Below, one piece after another: positions 18,309-28,685 of a stretch of 64,000 nt of DNA (position 1 is the first letter of the stretch; each line of letters begins with the position of its first letter). The stretch comes from Pirellulaceae bacterium (GTDB taxonomy: Bacteria > Planctomycetota > Planctomycetia > Pirellulales > Pirellulaceae), in contig JAGYIQ010000010.1 in assembly GCA_018402565.1 (NCBI GenBank), positions 104,092 to 168,091 on the forward strand. The letters run 5' to 3'. The notes under the pieces were generated by a model that saw nothing but the letters and a program-made list of their open reading frames with translations, searched no databases and was not told where the DNA came from. The position numbers and the translations under genes were made by a program.

Positions 18309-18751
18309 TGAATATTACTGAAGTCCGAATCAGCCTCGCGGCTGGCTCGGATGAGCAATTGCTCGGTTTTTGTACCATAACATTCGACCGCGCGTTTGTT
18401 GTCCGCGATATCAGAATCATCAATGGGGCCAACGGCCCGTTTGTGGCCATGCCCAGCCGCCGAGTGACAACGAACTGCGGAAATTGCAACGCGAAAAACT
18501 ATCTCGGCTCTCGGTACTGCTCCGAATGCGGCAATCGCTTGCCACCACTCAGCCAAGTAAAACGACCCGAACGCGGTCGAGGCTATGTCGATATCGCCCA
18601 CCCGATCAACGCCCGCGCTCGTGAACAAATCCAATCCGCAATTCTCGAAGCATATCGTTCGGAAATTCAGCGTTCCCAGCAACCCGGCTACCAACCACTC
18701 GCACTCGATGTCGACGTCGCCGTTAAAGTCGATAGCGCCAGCGACGAGTAG
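18308..18751 (+). CDS. spoVG: SpoVG family protein with inserted zinc ribbon
   Basis: This 147-residue protein shares SpoVG landmarks: N-terminal MNITEVRISL, FVVRDIRIINGANGPFVAMPSR, and DIAHPINARAREQIQSAILEAY. SpoVG binds DNA or RNA and acts as a global regulator and septation factor in Firmicutes. Between the two conserved blocks there is an insertion of about 45 residues with four cysteines (CGNCNAKNYLGSRYCSECGN), a treble-clef or zinc-ribbon pattern. To my recollection this insertion also occurs in other planctomycete SpoVG proteins. Translation starts at GTG, overlapping the ispE stop by one base. The C-terminal ~20 residues are acidic and variable. Confidence 0.9.
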   Translation: MNITEVRISLAAGSDEQLLGFCTITFDRAFVVRDIRIINGANGPFVAMPSRRVTTNCGNCNAKNYLGSRYCSECGNRLPPLSQVKRPERGRGYVDIAHPINARAREQIQSAILEAYRSEIQRSQQPGYQPLALDVDVAVKVDSASDE

Positions 18752-18770
18752 CTCCGTGCACAAGTAGCTC

Positions 18771-20133
18771 GGTAACCGTTCACGCCTCGTAGGGTGTCAT
18801 GCAGCAAGTCGGGCTAACCGTACGATCGGTTTGCGACCAAGAGCAACTGGAGAACGCAACCGGTTTGCCCCGCGAACCAACCGACTTGCGGAATGCACCA
18901 TCCCCGAGGATCACCTCCCACCCGTGAACGGTTACCGAGTCACGTAACCGTTCACGACTCGTAGGGTGTCATGCAGCAAGTCGGGCTAACCTTACGATCG
19001 GTTTGCGAGCAAGAGCAACTGGAGAACGCTACCGGTTTGCCTCGCGAACCAACCGACTTGCGGAATGCACCAGCCCCAAGGATCACCTCCCACCCGTGAA
19101 CGGTTACCGAATAGCGTAACCATTCACGCCTCTTAGGATGTCATGCAGCAAGTCGGGCTAACCGGACGATCGGTTTGCGAGCAAGAGCAACTGGAGAACG
19201 CAACCGGTTTGCCTCGCGAACCAACCGACTTGCGGAATGCACCATCCCCCGAGGATTACCTCCCACCCGTGAACGGTTACCGATTCGAGTAACCGTTCAC
19301 GCCTCGTAGGGTGTCATGCAGCAAGTCGGGCTAACCGGACGATCGGTTTGCGAGCAAGAGCAACTGGAGAGCGCCACCGGTTTGCCCCGCGAACCAACCG
19401 ACTTGCGGAATGCACCATCCCCGAGGATCACCTCCCACCCGTGAACGGTTAGCGAGTCACGAAACCGTTCACGACTCGTGGGGTGTCATGCAGCAAGTCG
19501 GGCTAACCGTACGATCGGTTTGCGAGCAAGAGCAACTGGAGAACGCTACCGGTTTGCCCCGAGAACCATTCGACTTGCGGAATGCACCATCCCCCGAGGA
19601 TTACCTCCCACCCGTGAACGGTTACCGATTCGAGTAACCGTTCACGCCTCGTAGGGTGTCATGCAGCAAGTCGGGCTAACCGGACGATCGGTTTGCGAGC
19701 AAGAGCAACTGGAGAACGCAACCGGTTTGCCCCGCGAACCATCCGACTTGCGGAATGCACCATCCCCGAGGATCACCTCCCACCCGTGAACGGTTACCGA
19801 GTCACGTAACCGTTCACGCCTCGTAGGGTGTCATGCAGCAAGTCGGGCTAACCGGACGATCGGTTTGCGAGCAAGAGCAACTGGAGAGCGCCACCGGTTT
19901 GCCCCGCGAACCAACCGACTTGCGGAATGCACCATCCCCGAGGATCACCTCCCACCCGTGAACGGTTACCGAGCCGCGTAACCGTTCACGCCTCGTAGGG
20001 TGTCATGCAGCAAGTCGGGCTAACCCTCGGATCGTTGGCGAGTAAAAATCACTGGAGAGCGCCACCGGTTTGCCCCGAGACCCATCCGACTTGCGGAATG
20101 CACCATCCCCGAGGATTACCTCCCACCCGTGTG
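18771..20133. repeat. Eight tandem copies of a ~171-bp repeat with inverted ends
   Basis: Unit starts (GTAACCGTTCACG) are near 18771, 18946, 19117, 19289, 19462, 19633, 19805 and 19977. Each unit starts with TAACCGTTCACG and ends with CGTGAACGGTTA. Inside are GCAGCAAGTCGG and CCGACTTGCGGAATGC, also inverted, so each unit could form a long imperfect hairpin. Copies differ by about 5-10 percent; the last copy diverges most. The array ends about 15 bp before the phage attachment half-site. A diverged relative occurs three times at 61.2-61.8 kb. No gene is seen in 18752-20148. Confidence 0.9.
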
Positions 20134-20148
20134 CCGGCAATTAGAAAT

Positions 20149-20192
20149 AGTCGGAGTGACATGATTCGAACATGCGACCTCTACGTCCCGAA
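20149..20192 (-). other. attL half-site: displaced 3' half of tRNA-Pro
   Basis: This 44-bp segment matches positions 34597-34640 with three mismatches. It contains the anticodon-stem 3' strand, T-arm and acceptor 3' strand of tRNA-Pro, but no 5' half. Two of the differences are a compensatory C-G to T-A change in the T-stem and the third is in the T-loop (canonical TTCGAAT here), so the segment descends from a functional tRNA. Confidence 0.85.
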
Positions 20193-20364
20193 AATCTCAA
20201 AAAACAGGCCAGTTTTTCGCCTTTTGGCTCAACTGTCTAGCATTGTATGCCGACGGGGAGAATTGCAACACGGCTGCACGATTTGCATTTTTAGCGGTAA
20301 AAGTGGGTGTCCTAAAATCAAAACCGGTACAATACCGGGTTTCTGATAACACTTCACTCTACGC

Positions 20365-20990
20365 TTAATGGAAATAGGCAGAAAAGGCTCCCAGATAACC
20401 CGCAACCACCCCATGGAGTCGCTCGGGTCGGTCGATCAATACTCGCCCCAGATAGACCGCCAGGCAGTCGGGGCAATAGTCATCCGGTCGGGTGGTGGTG
20501 TGTCGGTCCCCGCAGCCGGGGCAGGTGATCGGGCGGGGCTGGGGTGTAGTCCTAGGATGCCCACCCATGCCCCAGCGGTGGCCGGTAGGAGCGTCTCGAG
20601 GCGGCGGCCCGGTCGTCGGGGCGGTGGCCGATCCGATAGACGGGGCCGACGATGGGACCGGCCGCAGCGATGGCCCAGGCGGCCAGGGTGGGCACCGCCA
20701 GCGGGTTCCCAGCTCAAGGTCGAACAGGCGGAGCGTGGCCCCGGTGGCGGTGTCGCGGACCCGCAGCTGAGGCGGGGCCGATGCTGCGGTTGGCGACCGC
20801 CAAACTCCGCAAAGGTCAGGGGGTGGGCTGCCAGGTCCCGAATGGCCAGGATGCGGAAGCGACGGACGGGGCCAAACTCGGCCGCCAGACCCGCTCGGAT
20901 TCGTCGAATCGATCCGCGATCAGGTCGCCCACGGTCAGCGGGTGACGGCTGGGGTTGGCTCTTTGGGCCGGGGGCGGGTGGCTGTGGGCA
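20365..20990 (-). pseudogene. Frameshifted phage gene ending in a small zinc-ribbon protein
   Basis: The C-terminal 67-residue frame (20365-20568) has CPGCGDRH...YCPDCLAVYLGR, a two-CxxC zinc knuckle. Upstream frames give LTVGDLIADRFDESERV and RVRDTATGATLRLFDLELG, which read as natural protein but lie in different frames. At least two frameshifts are needed to join them. Function is unknown. The gap 20193-20364, up to the half-site, shows nothing recognisable. Confidence 0.4.
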
Positions 20991-21060
20991 TGGTGGCGAT
21001 CCGTGGCGGTCGGGCTGGGGTGATCCGATCATACCATTTTCTGGGGCAGGTTTCCCAAAC

Positions 21061-21598
21061 GAATCAGCGGGCTCGGCTGTGCCGTGGGTGCTGGGTGCCG
21101 AGGTGGAAAATTTGCCACAACGGGAGATCGGCGAATCAGCGGCTCGGCCGTGCCGTGGTGCTGGGTGGTGGAAGTAATAGTTACTAATGTAACCAATACT
21201 TCAGCGAGAACCAGCGGCTCGGCTGTGCCGTGGGTGCTGGGTGACCGCGCGGCACCCATCGCGTTATATTATCACGCTTGAACCAGCGGCTCGGCTGTGG
21301 CTTTGGTGCTGGGTGTGGCCTTTGGCCAGGGTTGGTTCTCACGTACTGAACCAGCGGCTCGGCGTGTGGTGCTGGGTGTCTGGTCAGCAAAGCAGTCCGG
21401 TAAATTTACCGGACCTTAGAACCAGCGGCTCGGCTGTGGCTTTGGTGCTGGGTGTCGTGGAGCCACAAGGTCCGGTAAATTTACCTGACCTTAGAACCAG
21501 CGGCTCGGCTGTGGCTTTGGTGCCGGTGGCCATCTCAGAAGGTGGAAAATTTGCCACCTATTGAACCAGCGGCTCGGCTGTGGCTTTGGTGCTGGGGT
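21061..21598 (-). repeat. Array of eight 36-nt blocks alternating with AAATTT-core palindromes
   Basis: Blocks resembling GAACCAGCGGCTCGGCTGTG...GTGCTGGGTG start at 21061, 21132, 21208, 21280, 21348, 21419, 21494 and 21563 (spacing 68-76 bp). The 32-41 nt between them often contain a palindrome: GTGGAAAATTTGCCAC, GTTACTAATGTAAC, GGTCCGGTAAATTTACCGG..., GGTGGAAAATTTGCCACC. The spacers resemble one another and are self-complementary, so this is not a CRISPR. A related cluster lies at 28.69-28.92 kb. The rest of 21033-21890 has no credible gene. Confidence 0.85.
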
Positions 21599-21844
21599 GG
21601 GGCCGATCTTGCGGCCTCGTAACTCCGGGCCTTTGACGTCGATTTGCGAGCGGTCGGTTTTTTGCGTGTTTGAAACTTCTGTTTTCTTTGTGTTTTGCGG
21701 CTTCAAACGTCCTAAGCTACTCGGGCCAGACGGTTGCGAGCGGTGGCGGGGGTTTTGGCGTTACTTCGCCGCTCGCGTGTTTTCGTTCGATGGGTCGTTG
21801 GGCGGGTGTGGGCCTCTCGCGGGCAATTTGTGTCATATAGACAA

Positions 21845-21877
21845 AAAGGCCCCAGCGATTTGCCGGGGCCTTGGGTG
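21845..21877 (-). terminator. Rho-independent terminator ending the element's minus-strand operon
   Basis: On the minus strand the sequence AAGGCCCC-GGCAAATCGCT-GGGGCCTT is followed by TTTGT. The stem is 8 bp, GC-rich, with a T-tract. It lies just past the last structural gene fragment (ends near 21898). Confidence 0.75.
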
Positions 21878-21897
21878 GTGGTTGGGTGAGTGCTTGG

Positions 21898-22492
21898 CTA
21901 CTTGGGCAGCCGCTCAGGCCGGACCAGTAGCGAATCAACTCCATCGATCCCCGCTTTCCTCGCGTAGTCGTTGCCAGATGCCTAGCAGCCGCAGTCGGAT
22001 TCCAGCGTGGGTCGCAACAGTGCCGAGTCTCGATCGTTGATTTTGTTCGGTGCACAATCCGCAGCCCGAAAATTTCCAAGAGCGGTTGCGTGTTGGGATC
22101 GGTGTAGAACACGGTCTGCCCAACGCGGCACTCAATTGAGATTACAAGCGAATCCTCCCAGAACAGAAGACACCCGGTCCCCGAGCTCGTCGGTCGCCTC
22201 AATCCAGTGGCGGCCAATGTTCCGGGTGATGTAGGCCGGCAAACTCGCCCAAAGTCATCGGGTGCTCGTAGACGTCCCGCACCCGCACCACGTCGAGAGT
22301 GAGAGATTCCCCGAAACAGGTCTCGGACCAAAACGGGGCGAGGTTGCGTTGTACTGTGATCCGGTCGCCCGGTCGGGGCGTGTACAGGCCGGGGATTGGC
22401 CTTGCCGGTCGGTCGGGGTGGCGGCGTTCGATGGGGTGCCGCTTGCAGATATTGCCCGTGTTTTGGTCGGGCGGGGCGTATACGATGGCCAT
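21898..22492 (-). pseudogene. Frameshifted phage gene of unknown function
   Basis: The N-terminal frame starts at ATG 22492 (MAIVYAPPDQNTGNICKRHP) and runs through RPGDRITVQRNLAPFWSET and RVRDVYEHPMTLGEFAGL. It then continues in another frame with HWIEATDELGDRVSSVL and in a third with ISIECRVGQTVFYTDPN. The pieces are collinear and read as one beta-rich protein of about 190 residues, so at least two indels are implied. The family is not recognised. It is the last gene before the terminator at 21845. Confidence 0.45.
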
Positions 22493-22731
22493 GATGTTGG
22501 CTCGCTTTCTCGGGCGGTGGTGTTCCGCCGCGAATCCCAGCCCGAGCTCTACGAGTCCCTCAATCGCCAACGATATGGCGACGGCGGGCCTCACGGCTTC
22601 GCCAGACTTGCGGAGCCCGGACCGGGGCTCGGTATCGCCCTATTTATGAGCCGTTGCCGGTCGCCCGGCTATTTGAGACTTGCAGCTTACTCCGCTCGGC
22701 TGTGGCGGTGCAATACGGATTATCGGGGCCG

Positions 22732-24591
22732 TCAGTTTGTGTCTCGGCTACCACCGAAAGTCGATGTGGCAGCGATTTGTGCAGCGGCCAACCGTGCCGC
22801 AATGAGATCGACAGCAGCAGTCGTGAGCAACCTGATAAGGTCCGCGATCAGCCAGAGCGGCACGTGCCGCGTCAACCGGTTGGGGGTGTTCGCCTAAGGT
22901 GTCCAGCACGCGCGTAATCTGGGGATAGAACGCAAGTGAGCGCATGACGCCTCCGACAGGATCGCTCAATGCGTGACAGCTTCGCAAGGTCGGTGACGTC
23001 TCTTGTAGCAGTATCCATTTTTTGTGCGAATCCCGAAAGGTGTGCCCGCTAATCTCGCTCGGTGTGGACGGCTGATTGAGCGGTAGCGTTTTTGCGGCGG
23101 AAAGTTTGGTTGAGCGTAGCTGCCATCGCGGAGCGTTCACGCGATGCCGCGCGGAGCTCTTGCACAATCTCCTGAATGACCGCAAGTTGTTTCTCGACCA
23201 GTTGTTGGTCGTTTCCGGAGAGAACTGCGAATTTCCGCGGCGGTACAGTTCGCCCCGCAAGCGCAACAAGATATTGCTCCTCTTGTTCTACTTGGCGAAG
23301 GGGAGAATTACTTAGTAATCCCAAGAGTTCTAACAGGCTAATACACCGCGCGATTCAGCGGCTAAATCCGCTGAACATGCCTAGGGAGGTAGTCGCGTCA
23401 ATGTCTTCAAACGCAGCCGCCCGTGCAGCCTCGCCCGACTGGACAAGATTTTCGACGTCTGGAAGCCCTCAGATAGCTGCGATTGCTCGACGTTCAGGTC
23501 GATCCTCTGGGCACGTGCAGCGTCACGCAGCGGCCGTGGCACCGCGTTGAGAGGTCATTTTTACCAGTGCTTGGAAATTCTCAACAGCATCCCTTTGTTG
23601 TTTTCAAACTAGTTTGTAGATCCCGATCTCAGCTCTGCGTCACCACGAAACAAGCCCCGAACGGAGCCGAAAGACGTTTTGTCGAACCCGGCTAGGAGGT
23701 CGCTTTCTTTGATCCTCCCTTCCGCGAGTTGCTGCTGCACGGATGCCAATCGTTCAGGGATTCCACCAGCTCCGCCAAGTTGTTCCAATTTTTGCAGCAT
23801 CGTGACAACGGCGGTAGCGGTCGTTGATCCTTCTTTGTCCTTCGATGAGCGGGACATAACTCCCAAACAAAGCAATGATTTGCTCCCCGGCCGCTTGGTC
23901 GCTCAGGTCTCCCAGTAAGCCACGGCCAGCCGCCAACAGCCCTTGCAACGTGGGCAAACTCATTAGTTGCTCGCCACGCGAGTTACTCATGCCAGCGAGG
24001 GCCAATGCTGCGGCACTTTGGGCGTCTGTTTTGGTCACGTTCATGACGTCGGCCACGGCACCAGCAAAGCTTCAGTTGGTCAGGCGTGTGTCTGAATACG
24101 GGCAACGGCGGCTAGAATATCAGTCGTTGCCTTTTGGCTGGAGCCGGTCGCGCTTCAGATGTTGGCTGCCGCCGGGTTGAGCGTGCAATGTCAGCAAAGC
24201 CGGATTGGGTTTGATGCCTTCGATTTGGCCCAAGAAGCCGCGGAAGTCGTCGGTCGGTACATTGCCGATCATGTTGTGGGACTTAGCGGCTTGGGAAGCG
24301 GCAACTGTAATCGACTTGTCGGAGATCTTCTTTTCCCGGTCCATTTGCCGTTGGAGTTCGGCGTTGTAGAGAGATGCGGCTTGCTGCAAGGACAGGCTAA
24401 CCAGCAGCCATTTGTGCCAGTCCCTGAATTTTTGCAGTCAGATCGACGTTAAAAAGCTTGCGGTCGCGTTGGGATTGCTTGGCGATGCCGTCCATTTTGT
24501 TCAGGAGCTTATCGTACTCGCGTCGCATTTTCTCCAGCTCGCGAGTCACGGCACTTGCGTCAGCATCGAACTTTTGTACTACGTTGGACAT
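22732..24591 (-). pseudogene. Probable phage tail tape-measure protein, broken by multiple frameshifts
   Basis: The start is ATG at 24591 (MSNVVQKFDADASAVTREL). Collinear helix-rich segments follow in successive frames: LEKMRREYDKLLNKMDGIAKQ, LQRQMDREKKISDKSITVAA, VTKTDAQSAAALALAGMS, GLLGDLSDQAAGEQIIALFG, TMLQKLEQLGGAGGIPERL, EKQLAVIQEIVQELRAASRE and RSLAFYPQITRVLDTLGEHP, ending near LIADLIRLLTTAAVDL. Joined, they give about 600 residues of alpha-helical, coiled-coil sequence, as expected for a tape measure that sets tail length. At least five frameshifts are required. The identification is by composition, size and position downstream of the capsid gene, not by a diagnostic motif. Confidence 0.5.
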
Positions 24592-24799
24592 GATGGCGGC
24601 TTTCGTCGGTGGCGAGCGTTGAGGTAAGAACCGTCCGGCCCGGTGTTGGGCGGGCCGGACGGGCACGGGTCGGGGCCGGGGAGAACCCTGCCCGTGGGGT
24701 GGTGTTCGTGGTGGTGGAAATGCCGCCCGCCCCGAGTCGGCGGAGCGGACGGGCGCGAACGGACGGTTCCGGGCCGATTATCCTTCCCGTCCGCTCGAG

Positions 24800-25570
24800 T
24801 CAGAGCAGGTAGCTGGTGGGCGGGAAGTGCTGGGGCGGTGCCGGTGGTTCAGGTGGGAGCGGCGGCAGAGTCAGCCGCTCGCGGTTCAAGGCCTCCCAGT
24901 TCTCGCGCCAATCGGCAAGCAGCTTTTCCAGCAACTCCCACTCGATTCGAGCCGCTTCCAGGGCCGTCAGCTCGTCAGACATTTCGGCTTCTTCTTTGCG
25001 GCCGTACGCTTTCGCCGACTCAACGGCCAGTTGGGCATTATCAGAGCGTGGCGAGCTGCGATCCGGTCCCGTATCAGGCCGTGGCTTCGAGCCCCCAAGT
25101 CGAAGCCACGTTGCCGAAGGTGCGTCGGGTCGTCGGCCGGAGCTTGACAGAGCTGAGGACTCGTGACCGTGTCGGGCTTGCGTCGCTCGCTCATCGTGCG
25201 GGAAGTTCGCTTCGTCGGCCGCTTTCCGAGCTGCGATGATGCGGCCCGTTTCTTCCTTGTGTCGCTCCCAGTAGTCGGTTGCTACCCGTCTCCGTCTTCA
25301 AAGTGGCGGCCCACTCGTTGGCGATTCGGGCCGCCTCAATCCGGGTCGATTTGGCGGCGACGTCCGCTTGACTTGGGCGGGGCTCTTCTCCAAAACCTCA
25401 AAACGCAATGGCGGCTGCCTCGAAGTCGAACTCCTCAGATCGAGCCAGTCGGTCGACTCAGCCTGTATAGATCTACTTCGGCGGTGGCCTTGCGGTCAGC
25501 CGCTCGGGCTGCCATGTTGAGTCACGTTGTCGGTTGCGGCTGGTCATTTTTCCTCGGTTGTGTTGCTCAT
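24800..25570 (-). pseudogene. Frameshifted phage structural-region gene, helical C-terminus
   Basis: A frame starting MSNTTEEK at 25570 is quickly interrupted. Segments FDFEAAAIAF, RIEAARIANEWAAT, ARKAADEANFPHDERATQA and the final intact 60 residues (MSDELTALEAARIEWELLEK..., ending 24800 in a Pro-rich tail) lie in different frames but in order. Repeated EAARI-type helices suggest a small oligomeric helical protein or tail-assembly protein. Function is unknown. Confidence 0.35.
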
Positions 25571-25979
25571 TTTCCAGGCTCCGCCCGTGAAAATAGATGA
25601 TGATGGTGCCCCCCTTTGGGCCAATGCGCCCGAAACTCTCCATAAGCCACACCGCGGAAATTCCCTAGGGACCAAGCAGGACCCAAAGGGGGGAGGGGGG
25701 TGTCCTCATTTGTACACCCTCCCAGACCCCTATTTTTCGGCGTTTTTGCGGTTGTCGGTGGCCACGACAAACCGGGCTGGCACCCAGCCAGGCCTCGAAG
25801 GCCCACCGTGGGCGGCTAGGAGACCCTCGCCCGACCGCCTCCCTGATGCGGCCGCCCGTACTCGCAGCACGTGGCGAGCGTGAGACCATGTAGCCCGTTC
25901 GCCTTCTCGGTCTCGATCCCCGGCGTCAGTCATGACCGACACCGCCCACGGGCCAGCGGGCCTCCTTCAGGATTGGGGC

Positions 25980-26643
25980 GGGCGTGTGGCTGCGCTAAGT
26001 GGCCGCGTATTCGGCCTCGATGTGGTAGGGAACATGTCAGCCGCCGCCGTGCCGCTCGCCTTGGACAATCGCACGAACGGCTGGAAACCGCCCGCGTAGT
26101 GGGTCAGCCTGAGCCCGCCCGGTCCAGGTTGCTGCGTGCTCCGTCCAGGGTCGCGTAAACCTGCAGGGCGTCTTTCCCGCGTTTGGTCAAAAAAACCGGA
26201 ACGGCGGATTCGATGCCGTTTGCCAGATCGATCGTGTATTCCTGCGGCGCGAATCGACCTCAAAAGCCGGGACTGGCCCCGAATCAACAACCCCGTCGTC
26301 AACACGGAACTGCAGGGTATTGGAGCCGACAGCCGAAAACAAAACGGCCAGGCGATGTCGTTGACGTCGGCTTGATTGGCTACCGCGAGCCCAAAAAACA
26401 GCGAGACCCCTCGGGGATCTCGGTTGCCGACAGGGTCAACGTGATCGACCGTAGCCGGTTAACGTCAAGCACCAGGTCGCCCCCAAAGTCAACTCGCCGC
26501 TTGGGCCTCGTCGCGTCCGTCAGTCGCAGCCGCCAGGCGTCGCCCGATCTTGCGACAGTTCCGCCACCAGTGACAGCTGTGGAGAATGTTGACGGCGGCG
26601 GGGCGGGTGTCGAATACCCAATCCCTCCGAATGGTTCTTTGTA
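25980..26643 (-). pseudogene. Frameshifted beta-rich gene downstream of the capsid gene
   Basis: Readable segments in different frames include AVTGGGTVARSGDAWRLRL, RVDFGGDLVLDVNRLRSITL, LSATEIPEGSRCFLG and ANQADVNDIAWPFCFRL. Together they resemble a beta-sandwich phage structural protein. No start or full frame can be fixed. The adjacent 25600-25980 is GC-rich and has no interpretable gene. Confidence 0.3.
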
Positions 26644-27970
26644 TCATTTGTTGGCCTTGAATAGTAAAAGAATAAAAACGCCCCAGTTTTGTGCAGCGGC
26701 TAGGATTACGTTGTTGCGGACGATGCCGCGGTGACGGGTCACGGCGAAACCGGCCACAAAATCGACCGCGAAGCAAATACCGCGCTTGCGGTGGTCGTGA
26801 TATTGCATCATCGGGCGGTTTGGCTCGTAGCCCGCCGAGTAGCGGTAGACGAACGACCGCAGACCTTGATTCGTGGGGTCAACCAGCGAGTACCAGTGAG
26901 ACGTTGAGTAGGCGTCCAGCATGGCTCAGACAAAACCTCGACGGCTGTCTTTGAAGTATGCTTGGTTTGGTTCACATTCGCAACAGCCATCTCCACCCGT
27001 GCCCAGCAGGTGCGAACGCCCGGAGCGGTGACCCGCAAAGCAGACGGCACCAAAACCAGCCGGGGGTCGGCGTCAGAGATATCGGTAGCGCCCGGTGGCC
27101 GTTGGGCCGCGTGCAGTTCTCGGTTAATCGCAAGGTTCGTTTCGCCTGAGTCTCGCCCCCGTAACCAGATTGCCGTGGTCGGCGTGAAACAGCGGCACGT
27201 TATCGACAATCGTGGGGTCATTGTTGGCGATGCTCGCGATGATTGCGCGATTCAGTTGTCGCATACCAGCCGTCGACAGATCAGCCAGCGCCCGCAGGAA
27301 CTGATTGAATTTGAGCGCGTCGCTTGCCATCATCCAGGTTAAACATACGTCGTTGGCGTAATGCACCGGCTTCAGGTAGCCTTTTGATTCCTCCACCAGT
27401 TTTTTCTCTGTCACGTTGTCGCCGTCAACGTGTGCGTCGAGGGTGTCGATAACGCCAAAACCGCCAAGCGAGACCCCGTCCATTGTTTGGGCCGGGGGCA
27501 GTTCCTCGGCGAAGCGTTGGTAGGTTGTTTCGGCGAGGGTCGCGGCCGAATCCATCAGCACGGCGCTAACTGCGTGCATGATGTTGGGGAAGTCGCCCAC
27601 TCGATTGACGCCGCTTGCCGACAGGTTCATGGCGGATTGTGCCATTTCTGCCAGAGAATCGCCCGCGGCGTCGATGCCGTGTAGTCGCAGAGACTCGCGG
27701 AGTATGGCCCCGTGGCCGGTCGATGCCAGGCGGTTGTTGGCTCCGCGTTTTCCCTTAGTCGCAGCGAACAGCAAAGCGTCAACGGCCTCGGCCCGGAAGG
27801 CGTCGGTTCCCGTTGCCGGTGGCGGTGATGTGCGGCGGTGCTGGGCCCGGTTGTGCGCGCGTGCCCCGGTGGCGGCTACTTGGGCCGCGGCTCAATTGTC
27901 CGTTGGCGGTGTGGCTCGCGCCGGTGATGGCGGCGTTGATAATGTGGCTAGGGTTCGTTTCGTAAGCCAT
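26644..27970 (-). pseudogene. Phage major capsid protein (prohead protease/capsid-fusion type), frameshifted
   Basis: The start is ATG at 27970 (MAYETNPSHIINAAITGAS) with GAGGAAAG upstream. The longest clean frame (27124-27774) has GVNRVGDFPNIMHAVSAVLM, YQRFAEELPPAQTMDG, LKPVHYANDVCLTWMMAS and VPLFHADHGNLVTGA; the LFHADHGNL motif is characteristic of phage capsid proteins often fused to a ClpP-like protease. After a frameshift, INRELHAAQRPPGATDISD and PRLVLVPSALRVTA follow, then LDAYSTSHWYSLVDPTNQG and the C-terminal FAVDFVAGFAVTRHRG, matching the family's end. At least three frameshifts interrupt about 440 codons, so an intact capsid is unlikely to be made. Confidence 0.72.
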
Positions 27971-28074
27971 TTGCTTTCTTTCCTCGCGTGGGGTGTTTTC
28001 CTCGGCGGTCTCAACATGCCATAGCCAAGCAACAGCCGGTAAGGTCATTCGGGCCGTTTCAGGCCGAAAAATTT

Positions 28075-28632
28075 CTATTTTGCTTCAGCAAGTAGCCCGG
28101 CCAAACGTAGGTCATTGATTGCCATGCCCAGCCGCACCCGCAGCCGGTCGGCAATCTCGCGTCCCGAGTCGGTGCGGGGGTGCGGGATGCGGTTGAACAG
28201 ATCGAAAAGACGGCGGGACCATTCCGCCATTGATTCGGGATCGGTCGCGATAGCCTTGTAGGCGTTTGCATCATCAGAAACCAGCCCGGCCAAACGTAGG
28301 TCATTGATTGCGAGCGCCAGCCGTACCCGCAGCCGGTCGGCGATCTCCCGCCCGGTGGCTGTGCGTGGGTGTGGATGCGGTAGAACAGATCGAAAAGACG
28401 GCGGGACCATTCCGCGAGTGCTTCCGGTCCATAGCGATGGATTCGACGGCTTGGCGTTGCTGTTCTTGGGCCAGCCGGTCGGCTATTGCTTGCTTGGCGG
28501 CTTCAAGTGCAGCCGGCTCGCTCGGCGTCGGTGATCGGTAGGACTTTCGGGCTTGGGTGATCGTTTGCGTTTGCGTGGTGCCGGGGTCGGTCGTTGCTGG
28601 GCTGTGGCGTCGAGTGCGTCGGTGGTGTGCAT
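28075..28632 (-). pseudogene. Phage gene with an in-frame 189-bp internal duplication, frameshifted
   Basis: The start is probably ATG at 28632 (MHTTDALDATAQQRP), followed by a basic Pro/Lys-rich stretch. After a frameshift the sequence reads EAAKQAIADRLAQEQQRQAVES. Two tandem copies follow of a module ending REIADRLRVRLxxAINDLRLAGL, the copies starting near 28096 and 28285 (offset 189 = 63 codons). The copies are about 85 percent identical. The stop is at 28075, just upstream of the capsid gene. It may be a scaffold-like or head-associated protein; function is unknown. Confidence 0.45.
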
Positions 28633-28685
28633 GGGGTCGGTCCTTCGGTGGTTGTGGTGTGGGCGGGCGTTGGGCTTGATTGCTT

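Noticed and set aside
18771..20133. Integron-type cassette array with attC hairpins
   Set aside because: Units contain no gene between hairpins, lack the GTTRRRY core arrangement, and the only integrase belongs to the tRNA-inserted element 13 kb away.
20149..20192. A second tRNA-Pro gene
   Set aside because: Only the 3' half is present; there is no 5' acceptor strand, D-arm or anticodon stem 5' strand.
21061..21598. CRISPR array (36-nt repeats, 32-41 nt spacers)
   Set aside because: Repeats are degenerate, spacers are self-complementary and resemble one another, and no cas gene is in the window.
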